DNA of 7,597 bases from Hyphomicrobium_A sp039933175 (GTDB taxonomy: Bacteria; Pseudomonadota; Alphaproteobacteria; Rhizobiales; Hyphomicrobiaceae): the NCBI GenBank assembly GCA_039933175.1, contig JBDTOR010000122.1, positions 1 through 7,597 on the forward strand, read 5' to 3'. How positions within the stretch are numbered: position 1 is the first letter of the stretch; the number at the start of each line of letters is the position of its first letter. The notes below the pieces were generated by a model. It was not told the origin of the DNA, searched no databases, and worked only from the letters and a program-made list of their open reading frames with translations. Shown in pieces: positions 1 to 6,301 of the stretch. Position numbers and translations under genes: made by a program.

Positions 1-96
1 ATGCCGCCGATGGGCGGCGTCGAGCTGTCGAAGGATGACATCACCGCCGTATCCGCCTACGTGTGGGCACTCGGGCACCAGGCGTCCGCCAAATAG
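1..96 (+). CDS. C-type cytochrome, C-terminal fragment
   Basis: Frame 1 is open from the first base to a TAG at 94-96 and gives 31 residues that begin MPPMGGVELS and end AYVWALGHQASAK. A Met in a Pro-rich loop followed by a Leu-Ser...Asp-Ile...Ala-Val-x-Ala-Tyr-Val-Trp helix is the usual end of a class I cytochrome c: the Met (residue 1 or 4 of the fragment) would be the sixth haem ligand and the helix is the C-terminal one that packs on the N-terminal helix. The CXXCH haem site would lie upstream, outside the window, so haem attachment cannot be confirmed. The first ATG here is probably an internal Met codon rather than a start, since 31 residues alone would not fold as a cytochrome. Such proteins act in the periplasm as electron carriers or as subunits of dehydrogenases and oxidases. 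The partner cannot be told from this fragment. Confidence 0.72.
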   Translation: MPPMGGVELSKDDITAVSAYVWALGHQASAK

Positions 97-115
97 GCGG
101 CGCGCCGACTACCGA

Positions 116-143
116 GCGGCGGGGAAAATTCTGCCCGCGCCGC
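116..143. other. Imperfect GC-rich hairpin between convergent genes
   Basis: GCGGC (116-120) pairs with GCCGC (139-143), followed by a 2-nt bulge and a GGG/CCC continuation, around an AT-rich loop. It lies 20 bp after the cytochrome stop, in the 79 bp gap before the convergent small gene's stop. There is no T-tract on either side, so it is not a standard intrinsic terminator. It could help protect a 3' end or may be chance in GC-rich DNA. Confidence 0.2.
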
Positions 144-175
144 GAGAGGTCGCACGTAAACTAGGACTGGCTGCC

Positions 176-418
176 TCAGGAGCGGAAGTCGGACATCTCG
201 ACGATATTGCTTTCCGGGCCATTGATCTCGGAGAAGTGCGTCACCTTGTTGCTGTCGCAGACGTACACCCACTTGTGGTCGAACAGCTCGCCGTCGCGGA
301 TATGGCCGAACACCGCGCCCTTGGCGCCGCGCCAGAACAGCACGGCCGGGCTGCGCTCCGAATTGACCTTCTCCCAGTTCGGTTCGATGTATTCGGCGAT
401 CTGCTTCCAATGGATCAC
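176..418 (-). CDS. Small hypothetical protein, 80 aa
   Basis: I do not recognise the family. The chosen start is GTG at 418-416 because a GGAGAG Shine-Dalgarno motif sits 7 bases before it; the same frame runs further upstream, but that extension (to 733) crosses the start of prfC and has low-quality, Ser/Ala/Arg-rich sequence typical of a shadow frame. The 80-residue product is soluble-looking, with no signal peptide or membrane segment. It is rich in aromatic residues (Trp4, Trp15, Trp29, Trp50) and shows alternating hydrophobic/polar stretches (AVLFWRG, AVFGHIRDGEL, KWVYVCDSNKVTHF) that suggest a small mostly beta fold, with a single Cys54. It is convergent with the cytochrome gene and divergent from prfC with 154 bp between starts, so it is probably a single-gene transcript. 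No function is proposed. Confidence 0.72.
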   Translation of the reverse strand: MIHWKQIAEYIEPNWEKVNSERSPAVLFWRGAKGAVFGHIRDGELFDHKWVYVCDSNKVTHFSEINGPESNIVEMSDFRS

Positions 419-572
419 GTCGTCTCTCTCCCTGCAGAACGGATCGGTTGCAGGCGTTATGGCTGCATCCGCCCGAAAAGCGAAGCAAATCCGGGAGCAC
501 AAGCATCGACGGGCCGTGGGAACGGTGCTAAGGGCACCCGACCCCTTTCCGCAAGGCATCGAAACCAGGACA

Positions 573-2198
573 ATGCCGAACGACATTGCGCCATCCGCGC
601 CCGCATCGAGCGGGGGTGCGCCGAGCAAGCTGGCCGCCGAAATCCGCCGGCGCCGCACGTTCGCCATCATCTCGCATCCCGACGCCGGCAAGACCACGCT
701 GACCGAGAAGCTGCTGCTGTTCGGCGGCGCCATTCAGCTTGCCGGCCAGGTGAAGGCCAAGCGGGATGGCCGTAACACGCGCTCCGACTGGATGGCCATC
801 GAGAAGGCACGCGGCATCTCGGTCGTAACGTCGGTTATGACCTTCGAATACGAGGGTGCCGTCTTCAACCTGCTCGATACGCCGGGCCACGAGGACTTCT
901 CCGACCACACCTATCGCACGCTCACCGCCGTCGACAGCGCCATCATGGTCATCGACGCGGCGAAGGGCATCGAGGCGCGCACGCGCAAGCTGTTCGAAGT
1001 GTGCCGCCTGCGCGACATTCCCATCATCACCTTCATCAACAAGCTCGACCGCGAGGCGCGCGAACCGATCGAGCTGCTCGACGAGATCGAGAAGGTGCTG
1101 GCGCTCGACACCGCGCCGATGGTGTGGCCGATCGGCAAGGGGCGCGGCTTCCGCGGCACTTACGATCTCGTCAATCCGCGCATCCGGCGCATCGACGAGG
1201 CGCCCGAGGGCCTGCCGGTCTCGGGGCCGGACGATCCAATATTCGAAACACTGCTGGAGCCCGACGAACTGGAGCGCTGGCGTGAGGAGATCGCGCTGGT
1301 GCACGACGCGTGCGGGCGCTTCGACCTCAAAGCCTTCCGCGAGGGTACGCTGTCGCCGGTCTATTTCGGCAGCGCGCTGCGCAATTTCGGCGTGCGCGAC
1401 CTCCTTGACGCGCTGATCGCCTACGCCCCGCCGCCGCTCAGCCGCAAGGCCGCGACGCGCACCATCGAGGCGACAGAGCCGGCGATGACGGGCATCATCT
1501 TCAAGATCCAGGCGAACATGGATCCCCAGCACCGCGACCGCATGGCGTTCATGCGGCTGTGCTCGGGGCGATTGACGCGCGGCATGAAGGTCAAGCACGT
1601 GCGCACCGACAAGATCATGGCGCTGACGGCGCCGCAGTTCTTCTTCGCGCAGGACCGCTCGCTGGCCGAGGAAGCGTTCGCCGGCGACGTCGTCGGCATT
1701 CCCAACCGCGGCACGCTGCGCATCGGCGACGCGCTGACCGAGGGCGAGGACGTGCAGTTCCTCGGCATCCCCAGCTTTGCGCCGGAAATCCTGCGCCGCA
1801 TCCGGCTTGAGGATGCAATCCGCGCCAAGAAGCTGAAGGACGCGTTGAAGGAGATGGCCGAGGAAGGCGTCGTGCAGCTGTTCTCGCCCATCGACGGCAC
1901 GCAGCCGATCGTCGGCGTCATCGGCGCCCTGCAGCTCGACGTGCTCGGCGACCGGCTGACACACGAATACGGATTGCCGATCGGCTTCGAGACGGCGCCG
2001 TGCGAGGTGATGCGCTGGATCGAGGCGGACGACCCGGCCAAGCTGACGCGCTTCATCGAGTCAAACCGCTCGGCGATCGCCAAGGATTCGGAAGGCGACT
2101 ACGTCTATATGGCGCCGTCGGTGTTCAGCCTGAACTGGGTGGCCGAGCGCAACCCGGACGTCAGGTTCATCGACGTGAAAGCCGTGACGCAAGGCTAG
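573..2198 (+). CDS. prfC: Peptide chain release factor 3 (RF3)
   Basis: This is a 541-residue translational GTPase, close to the usual length of RF3 (E. coli RF3 is 529). RF3 uses GTP to drive RF1 and RF2 off the ribosome after peptide release, in the cytoplasm. All GTPase motifs are visible: the P-loop SHPDAGKTT at residues 34-42, switch I around ARGISVVTSVM at 79-89, G3 DTPGHEDFSDHTYR at 102-115, G4 NKLD at 156-159 and G5 SAL at 267-269. DFSDHTYR and the insertion after NKLD are typical of RF3 rather than EF-G. A beta-barrel domain 2 (about 300-400) and the RF3 C-terminal domain (about 405-535) follow. ATG 573 was chosen because it puts about 28 residues before the first strand, as in homologues. 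Its Shine-Dalgarno is weak (AGGA only 2 bases away), and an in-frame ATG at 459 would add 38 unlikely residues. The gene appears intact and single. Confidence 0.95.
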   Translation: MPNDIAPSAPASSGGAPSKLAAEIRRRRTFAIISHPDAGKTTLTEKLLLFGGAIQLAGQVKAKRDGRNTRSDWMAIEKARGISVVTSVMTFEYEGAVFNLLDTPGHEDFSDHTYRTLTAVDSAIMVIDAAKGIEARTRKLFEVCRLRDIPIITFINKLDREAREPIELLDEIEKVLALDTAPMVWPIGKGRGFRGTYDLVNPRIRRIDEAPEGLPVSGPDDPIFETLLEPDELERWREEIALVHDACGRFDLKAFREGTLSPVYFGSALRNFGVRDLLDALIAYAPPPLSRKAATRTIEATEPAMTGIIFKIQANMDPQHRDRMAFMRLCSGRLTRGMKVKHVRTDKIMALTAPQFFFAQDRSLAEEAFAGDVVGIPNRGTLRIGDALTEGEDVQFLGIPSFAPEILRRIRLEDAIRAKKLKDALKEMAEEGVVQLFSPIDGTQPIVGVIGALQLDVLGDRLTHEYGLPIGFETAPCEVMRWIEADDPAKLTRFIESNRSAIAKDSEGDYVYMAPSVFSLNWVAERNPDVRFIDVKAVTQG

Positions 2199-2216
2199 CG
2201 CGGCGCCCAATCGGGA

Positions 2217-3056
2217 CTAACCTGTCGGCAGCACGGCACCGGCGCCCAGCGCCGCCACGGCAACGTCGCCATCGGTGATGTAGCGATTGATGTGCTTGCC
2301 GTCGACGCAGTCGCCGGTGTTCTCGCTAATCTCTTCTCCGATGACGCCCGCGCGGCGCAGCTCGCCCATGATGTAGTTGCGCTCGGCGTTGGCATCCTTG
2401 TCGGTCGCGTGCGTGATTTGGAACGTCAGGCTCGCCAGCCCGAACCCGGTATCGCGCGTCCCGGCGCCCACCCACGGCACGTTTTCCCCCGGCGGCGGCA
2501 CGTCGGTGTTCAGCCAGAAGCTGGCGGTATCGATGTCCTCGAAGTGTTTCGGGCTGCGCCCCCAGAAGCGAACGTGGTGCCGCTTGCGTGGGCTGTCGCC
2601 GATCGCCTTTTCAAAACCGATGTCTTGGCCGCGACCAAACAGAAACAAAGTTGAGAACGGCGCCGTCGGATACGGGCGGTTGAATACAAACGCCTTCACC
2701 ATGCGCCACGAGCTGCCGAGGTTCAGCTTTTCCGCCTCCACCCAGCCGATGGCGGCAAACGCGGAGCGCAGCTGGTCCAGCGTGCCGACAAGCACGAGAT
2801 TGACCGGATCGGCGGGAAGCCCGTCGGCGGCGGTCGTGAAGCTCGGCACCCGGCGGCGCTGCGAGACCTTCAGCCCCATACGCACGGCATAGGGTAGAAT
2901 GACGTAGGCGCCGATGGCATACGTCGCCAACAGCGCGAAGTAGACCGGCAGCTCCTTGTCGGCGAAATCGAAGACGACAAACACGATCAGCCACGCGCTG
3001 ACGATGCCGATCATCAAGATCGCAATACGCTGCACGGTCCGGATCAGCAGTCCCAC
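2217..3056 (-). CDS. Membrane-anchored LssY C-terminal domain protein
   Basis: The 279-residue product begins with two hydrophobic helices (about 8-29 and 36-58), followed by an RRR stretch at 67-69 and a globular domain from about 80 to 275. That domain resembles the LssY C-terminal domain: GTLDQLRSAFAAIGW near 91-105, RKRHHVRFW at 157-165, WVGAGTRDTGFG at 195-206 and THATDKDANAERNYI at 215-229. In full-length LssY-like proteins this domain follows DedA- and PAP2-type membrane domains. Here only a two-helix anchor is present, so no phosphatase activity should be assumed. The biochemical role of the domain is not known to me. The start is GTG at 3056-3054, with GGGGG a few bases upstream. It lies 18 bp after the cupin stop on the same strand and is probably co-transcribed with it. 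It converges on prfC with 18 bp between stops and no obvious terminator. Confidence 0.78.
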   Translation of the reverse strand: MGLLIRTVQRIAILMIGIVSAWLIVFVVFDFADKELPVYFALLATYAIGAYVILPYAVRMGLKVSQRRRVPSFTTAADGLPADPVNLVLVGTLDQLRSAFAAIGWVEAEKLNLGSSWRMVKAFVFNRPYPTAPFSTLFLFGRGQDIGFEKAIGDSPRKRHHVRFWGRSPKHFEDIDTASFWLNTDVPPPGENVPWVGAGTRDTGFGLASLTFQITHATDKDANAERNYIMGELRRAGVIGEEISENTGDCVDGKHINRYITDGDVAVAALGAGAVLPTG

Positions 3057-3074
3057 GTCATGCCCCCAAAGTCG

Positions 3075-3503
3075 TCAGTAGCCACCGCTCTGCTGAATGA
3101 AACTCTCCGGCGTTCCGTCGGCGGGATCGACGAAGATCACGTCCTTGGGGTCACGGCGCGGCGTATCGATCGACAGAAACACCAGCGGCTCGTCGAGGAT
3201 ATCGGGCAGCGCATGGACGACGCCGCGTTCGAAATGCAGCAGCTCCCCGGGGCCAAACGCGGCCTTGCGCGAGGCATCACCCATCCAGAACGTGCCGCGC
3301 CCGGAGAACACGTAGAGATACTCATCGCACTGGGCGTGATAGTGCGGTGGAGTCGGCCGGTAGACGCGGAAGACGCGGGCGCTGGCGGACGGCCCGTCGG
3401 TGAGGTAGCGATCGACGAGCAGCGTCGCCGCCGTCTCCGGAAGCGACGCGGCGATCTCGGCGATGTTAAAGCTGCCCATGGTGCGGTCGGCGTCTGCGCT
3501 CAT
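3075..3503 (-). CDS. Cupin-domain protein, 142 aa
   Basis: This is a single-domain cupin (beta-barrel) protein. Cupin motif 1 is PPHYHAQCDEYLYVFSGRG at residues 52-70, giving His54, His56 and Glu61 as likely metal ligands. Motif 2 is FGPGELLHFERGVVHAL at 83-99, giving His97 as the fourth. All four ligands of a typical mononuclear Fe/Mn/Zn/Ni cupin are therefore present. There is no signal peptide, so it should be cytoplasmic. Cupin enzymes and sensors are very diverse (dioxygenases, isomerases, ligand-binding proteins), and nothing here identifies the substrate. The start at ATG 3503-3501 was chosen over the in-frame ATG at Met9 because a weak GGA element lies upstream of the first and none upstream of the second. 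It is the first gene of a likely two-gene unit with the LssY-domain gene and is divergent from the DoxDA gene (104 bp between starts). Confidence 0.83.
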   Translation of the reverse strand: MSADADRTMGSFNIAEIAASLPETAATLLVDRYLTDGPSASARVFRVYRPTPPHYHAQCDEYLYVFSGRGTFWMGDASRKAAFGPGELLHFERGVVHALPDILDEPLVFLSIDTPRRDPKDVIFVDPADGTPESFIQQSGGY

Positions 3504-3549
3504 AGCTCAATCCATCGCCGTGAACTATCAGTGGGATGTAAGTCGGTCT

Positions 3550-3566
3550 TAGCGCATCCGGCGCTA
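3550..3566. promoter_or_regulatory. Inverted repeat in divergent promoter region
   Basis: Perfect 6-bp arms TAGCGC (3550-3555) and GCGCTA (3561-3566) flank a 5-bp centre, in the 104 bp spacer between the divergent cupin and DoxDA starts. The position suits an operator or a short hairpin in the DoxDA leader. No convincing -35/-10 pair was found on either strand, and 6-bp arms of G/C-rich sequence can arise by chance. Confidence 0.25.
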
Positions 3567-3607
3567 TCTTGCACCGGCATCGTGGGGGCAGAAGCGGGAG
3601 CAGTTGC

Positions 3608-4708
3608 ATGTCGCATGCGCATCAAATCGAGCGGGACGGGGCGTCCACCGTCGCCAGTCTTTCGCTGGCGGCGCTGATCCTCTTCGGCGTGCGCTTCGTG
3701 CAGGGCTTCATATTCTGGGGCGGTGCCAGCCGGCGGCTGATCTACGACTTCCACGATGTCGCCGGCATCGATCAGGCGGTGAAGCTCGATTTCGATGGCG
3801 CCGGCTTCGTCGCAGCCAAGCTCACGCATGCGCTGCCGGGCGCCCTATGGGTGCAGGGACCGATCGAATGGACGCTGCGCCATCCCGATCTCATCGTCGC
3901 CTCGGTGTGGATGTGGACCTTCGCCGAGCTTGCCGTCGGTCTTGGCTTGATGCTGGGGCTGGCGACGCGCCTATCCGCCTTCGCCAGCATCGGTCTCAAT
4001 GTGACGCTGATGCTGATTTTCGGCTGGATGGGCTCGACCTGCCTCGACGAATGGACCATGGCGGTGTCAGGCGTGGCGATGAGCTCGGCCGTATTCCTTG
4101 CCGGCGGTGGCGCGTGGTCGCTCGATGCACGCTACCTCGCCCCGGAAAAGGGCGCATCGGGCAGCGTGTGGAGATCCTGGATTTTCAGCGGGCCGCTGCC
4201 GGACGCAACGCTGCGTAAGCTGGCCCTGTGGCTCGGCATCGCCTGCGCGCTGTTCACGGTCCTCTCCTATCAGATCCTGTTCGGCGCCGTGGTATCACCG
4301 CTGCACTCGCGCACGAACTTCCACCGCCACGACATCGCACTGTCGGCGCCGCAGGTTGCCGCCGACGGCCGGGTCACGTTCGATGCCTACGTTGACGCGG
4401 GCCCGGACACCGGCGCGGCATACATTATCGCGGCAACGCTGCTCGACGGCTCGGGCGAAAAGCTCGCGCAGTGGGACGGGGCCGCCCTTGCCGCGCTGGC
4501 GCCTGACGCCATCCGTAACGCGTATCTCTACGAGTGGGCCTCGCAGTTCAAGACGGAGCGCATAGGCTTCAGCGGACAGACGGGCGCACGCGCGACGATC
4601 ACGCTGCCGCCCGTCACCACGGCGGGGGCCAGCGGCGATGCGCGCATCCTCGTGCTCGAGGCGATCGACGGCAGCCTGTGGCGCGGCGTCGGTGCCGTCG
4701 CCAAATAG
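3608..4708 (+). CDS. DoxD-DoxA fusion, TQO-like membrane protein
   Basis: The 366-residue product matches the thiosulfate:quinone oxidoreductase (TQO) family, known from Acidianus ambivalens as two subunits, DoxD and DoxA. The N-terminal half (about 18-180) is DoxD-like: hydrophobic segments near 18-37, 96-118, 122-142 and 150-167, with FVQGFIFWGGASRRLIYD, a THALPGALW stretch and GWMGSTCLDEWT. A further helix at about 204-226 leads into a C-terminal extracytoplasmic-looking beta-rich region (about 235-366) that corresponds to DoxA. In archaea the enzyme oxidises thiosulfate to tetrathionate and passes electrons to quinone. Whether this bacterial fusion does so is inference; no other sulfur-oxidation gene is in view. 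ATG 3608 was chosen because GGGAG lies 7 bases before it; the in-frame ATG at 3569 has no such site. Next on the same strand is the channel gene, 81 bp away, and no terminator is seen between them. Confidence 0.83.
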   Translation: MSHAHQIERDGASTVASLSLAALILFGVRFVQGFIFWGGASRRLIYDFHDVAGIDQAVKLDFDGAGFVAAKLTHALPGALWVQGPIEWTLRHPDLIVASVWMWTFAELAVGLGLMLGLATRLSAFASIGLNVTLMLIFGWMGSTCLDEWTMAVSGVAMSSAVFLAGGGAWSLDARYLAPEKGASGSVWRSWIFSGPLPDATLRKLALWLGIACALFTVLSYQILFGAVVSPLHSRTNFHRHDIALSAPQVAADGRVTFDAYVDAGPDTGAAYIIAATLLDGSGEKLAQWDGAALAALAPDAIRNAYLYEWASQFKTERIGFSGQTGARATITLPPVTTAGASGDARILVLEAIDGSLWRGVGAVAK

Positions 4709-4789
4709 CGCTAGCCGCCGTGGTACCCTTGGAACGCTTATGCTGATTAGTCCGTTGTTGGCTCGGCCAGATCCACAGGCGGCGTTCAC

Positions 4790-5578
4790 ATGCTGAAGCA
4801 AGACCCCAAGCGCAAGGGCATCATCAATACGCTGCGCTATCTCTACGAATCCGATGCGCGCGCCGCCCAGCGCTTTCGCTATGGCCTCCTCGCCTTCGAT
4901 ATATTCACCGTCCTGTTCATCGTCTGCACGTCATTCAGCCCCGGAAACTCGACCCTCGAATGGCTCGATGTCGTCTTCGGCGTGCTGATCCTCCTCGACT
5001 TCCTCGCCCGGCTGGCCATTAGCCGCCATCGCCTGCGCGATCTCGCGCACCCTGCCTCGTGGGCCGATATGGCGGCGATCGTGTCGTTCCTCGCTCCGGT
5101 CGCCGGCGAGGCGGCCGGCTTCCTGCGCATCCTGCGTACCGTGCGCCTGCTGCACACCTATCAACTGCTGGCGCGACTGCGCCAGGACAGCGACTGGTTC
5201 CGCCGCCACGAGGAGGTCATCCTGGCGACGGTGAACCTGTTCGTGTTCCTCTTCGTCATGAGCGGCATCGTCTACGCCAGCCAGCACGGCCGCAACCCGG
5301 GCATCAACAATTACGTCGACGCGCTCTACTTCACGGTGACGACCGTGACCACGACGGGCTTCGGCGACATCACGCTGCAAGGCACCTTCGGACGCTTCAT
5401 CTCGATCGTCATCATGATCCTCGGCGTCACGCTGTTCTTGATGCTCGTGCGCGTGCTGCTGCAGCCGACCAAGGTGCGCTTCCGCTGCCCGACGTGCGCT
5501 CTGCTGCGCCACGACGCGGACGCCGTGCACTGCAAGGCTTGCGGCACCATCCTGCAGATCCCCGACGAAGGAACTTGA
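4790..5578 (+). CDS. Voltage-gated-type K+ channel with C-terminal zinc ribbon
   Basis: The 262-residue product has the six-helix plan of the ion-transport (voltage-gated channel) family: S1 about 33-48, S2 about 58-77, S3 about 92-106, S4 about 111-130, S5 about 142-162, pore helix and filter 177-194, and S6 about 202-224. S4 carries Arg at 113, 116 and 119 in three-residue steps, as in a voltage sensor, though the series is short. The filter TTTGFGD (187-193) has GFG, a known potassium-selective variant of GYG. After S6 there is no RCK or cyclic-nucleotide domain; instead residues 233-251 form CPTC-x11-CKAC, a zinc-ribbon or rubredoxin-like knuckle close to the membrane on the cytoplasmic side. 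Potassium flux across the inner membrane is the expected role, as a homotetramer. The start is the first ATG of the frame, with a weak AGGCGG element upstream. It is convergent with the next cupin gene, 8 bp between stops. Confidence 0.88.
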   Translation: MLKQDPKRKGIINTLRYLYESDARAAQRFRYGLLAFDIFTVLFIVCTSFSPGNSTLEWLDVVFGVLILLDFLARLAISRHRLRDLAHPASWADMAAIVSFLAPVAGEAAGFLRILRTVRLLHTYQLLARLRQDSDWFRRHEEVILATVNLFVFLFVMSGIVYASQHGRNPGINNYVDALYFTVTTVTTTGFGDITLQGTFGRFISIVIMILGVTLFLMLVRVLLQPTKVRFRCPTCALLRHDADAVHCKACGTILQIPDEGT

Positions 5579-5586
5579 AGCTGCGC

Positions 5587-6078
5587 CTAGCCCTCGCGGT
5601 TTGGCGTGCCGAGAATGTGCGACTTGGGCGGCAGCATCACGCTGTCGAAGTCCTGCGTGAACATTGCCGCGGCGAAGAAGGCAACCGCTTGTAGCGGATC
5701 CTTGCCCGTGTTGACGAGATCGTGGCGCACGTTGGTCGGCAGCACGAAAACGCTGCCCGGGCCGACCGGATATTTGCCCGACTCCATCTGCAGTTCACCC
5801 GTGCCGGCGATGATGTACTGCGTCTCTTCTGTTGCGTCGGTGTGCCAGCCGAGGTGGCCGCCGGGGGCGATCTCGTAGACGATTGTCGAAGACTGCTCCG
5901 CATTGCGACCGCCGCAACTGGCGAACGACGCCGACCAGTTGATCGTCTTATCGTCAACGCTGCCTACCTTGATGCGTTCTTGTTTGTTGGTATCGACGAC
6001 GGGGCTGTTGGCGCTCGCGGCCTTGGCGACGCGCTTGGCCGGACCGACCTTCAGGTGTGCATCGGATGCGGGGATCAT
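5587..6078 (-). CDS. Cupin-domain protein with Asp-substituted motif, 163 aa
   Basis: A 163-residue protein with one cupin domain at about 65-140, preceded by a polar 60-residue extension. Motif 1 reads GWHTDATEETQYIIAGTGEL from residue 77, so the usual H-x-H-x3-E becomes His79, Asp81, Glu85: the second His is replaced by Asp (a nearby His75 could compensate). Motif 2 reads GPGSVFVLPTNVRHDLVN at 106-123, retaining His119 and Asn123. The overall look (threshold-like LPTNVRHDLVNTGKDPLQ) is that of small-molecule-binding or detoxifying cupins that bind one ligand, but the substrate is unknown. There is no clear signal peptide. The start ATG 6078-6076 is well supported: AAGGAG lies 6 bases before it. 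It is unrelated in sequence to the other cupin in this window except for the fold. It stands alone, convergent with the channel gene and divergent from the DUF72 gene. Confidence 0.85.
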   Translation of the reverse strand: MIPASDAHLKVGPAKRVAKAASANSPVVDTNKQERIKVGSVDDKTINWSASFASCGGRNAEQSSTIVYEIAPGGHLGWHTDATEETQYIIAGTGELQMESGKYPVGPGSVFVLPTNVRHDLVNTGKDPLQAVAFFAAAMFTQDFDSVMLPPKSHILGTPNREG

Positions 6079-6084
6079 GCTCGG

Positions 6085-6090
6085 CTCCTT
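6085..6090 (-). promoter_or_regulatory. Strong Shine-Dalgarno of the second cupin gene
   Basis: AAGGAG on the minus strand, 6 bases before ATG 6078-6076. It is the best ribosome binding site in the window and fixes the start of this cupin, suggesting good translation. Confidence 0.75.
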
Positions 6091-6122
6091 TTGAGTTGCC
6101 GGCGAAGACTAGGAGCGGCGCT

Positions 6123-6144
6123 GCCGGTGGCAATGCCTACCGGC
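6123..6144. other. Bulged hairpin in divergent spacer
   Basis: GCCGGT (6123-6128) pairs with ACCGGC (6139-6144); inside, GGC (6129-6131) pairs with GCC (6135-6137) around an AAT loop, with one bulged T at 6138. Nine base pairs, mostly G-C, make this a stable structure. On the minus strand it lies 45 bp upstream of the cupin start and could be in its leader or overlap its promoter. On the plus strand it is followed by TTT only, so it is not a clear terminator. Confidence 0.3.
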
Positions 6145-6219
6145 TTTCGTGGTTGGAGGGCTGTTGCCCCGTCACCGTGGATTCGCTTCGAAATGCGCGC
6201 ATCGCCTGCACTTGCCGCC

Positions 6220-6252
6220 TTGACCGCAAAGTGCCGGCATAGCATCGGTCAA
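6220..6252. promoter_or_regulatory. Inverted repeat with nested palindrome, possible operator
   Basis: Perfect 7-bp arms TTGACCG (6220-6226) and CGGTCAA (6246-6252) are separated by 19 bp, and the spacer contains the self-complementary octamer TGCCGGCA (6232-6239), centred within half a base of the outer repeat's centre. It lies 49 bp before the DUF72 start and about 140 bp before the cupin start, a suitable place for a dimeric regulator. TTGACC also resembles a -35 box on either strand, but no -10 box at 16-18 bp spacing is seen. The remaining part of the 223 bp spacer holds no ORF I can support. Confidence 0.35.
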
Positions 6253-6301
6253 TGGCGCGGAGCCCTGCGGGCACCGCGGGGACCGAGGTTGCGGAGGCAG
6301 C

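Noticed and set aside
523..537. Short hairpin GGTGC/GCACC before prfC
   Set aside because: Only 5 bp, no T-tract and no sign of an attenuator or tRNA-like structure.
207..572. Upstream extension of the RF3 frame
   Set aside because: It would add 122 residues overlapping the small minus-strand gene. RF3 homologues start close to the P-loop, as ATG 573 does.
419..733. Upstream extension of the 80-residue minus-strand gene
   Set aside because: It overlaps the prfC start antisense, and the GTG at 418 has a well-spaced GGAGAG site.
528..1964. 478-codon open frame on the minus strand opposite prfC
   Set aside because: It is entirely antisense to a clear RF3 gene, is rich in Arg, Ala, Asp and His in the way GC-rich mirror frames are, and shows no recognisable domain.
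4706..4713. Octamer palindrome TAGCGCTA at the DoxDA stop, similar to the arms at 3550-3566
   Set aside because: It overlaps the stop codon, is only 8 bp and has no T-tract. The resemblance to the upstream arms is likely chance.
4709..4789. Possible separate promoter for the channel gene
   Set aside because: TTGGAA at about 4730 resembles a -35 box, but no -10 box at proper spacing follows, so no promoter is called.
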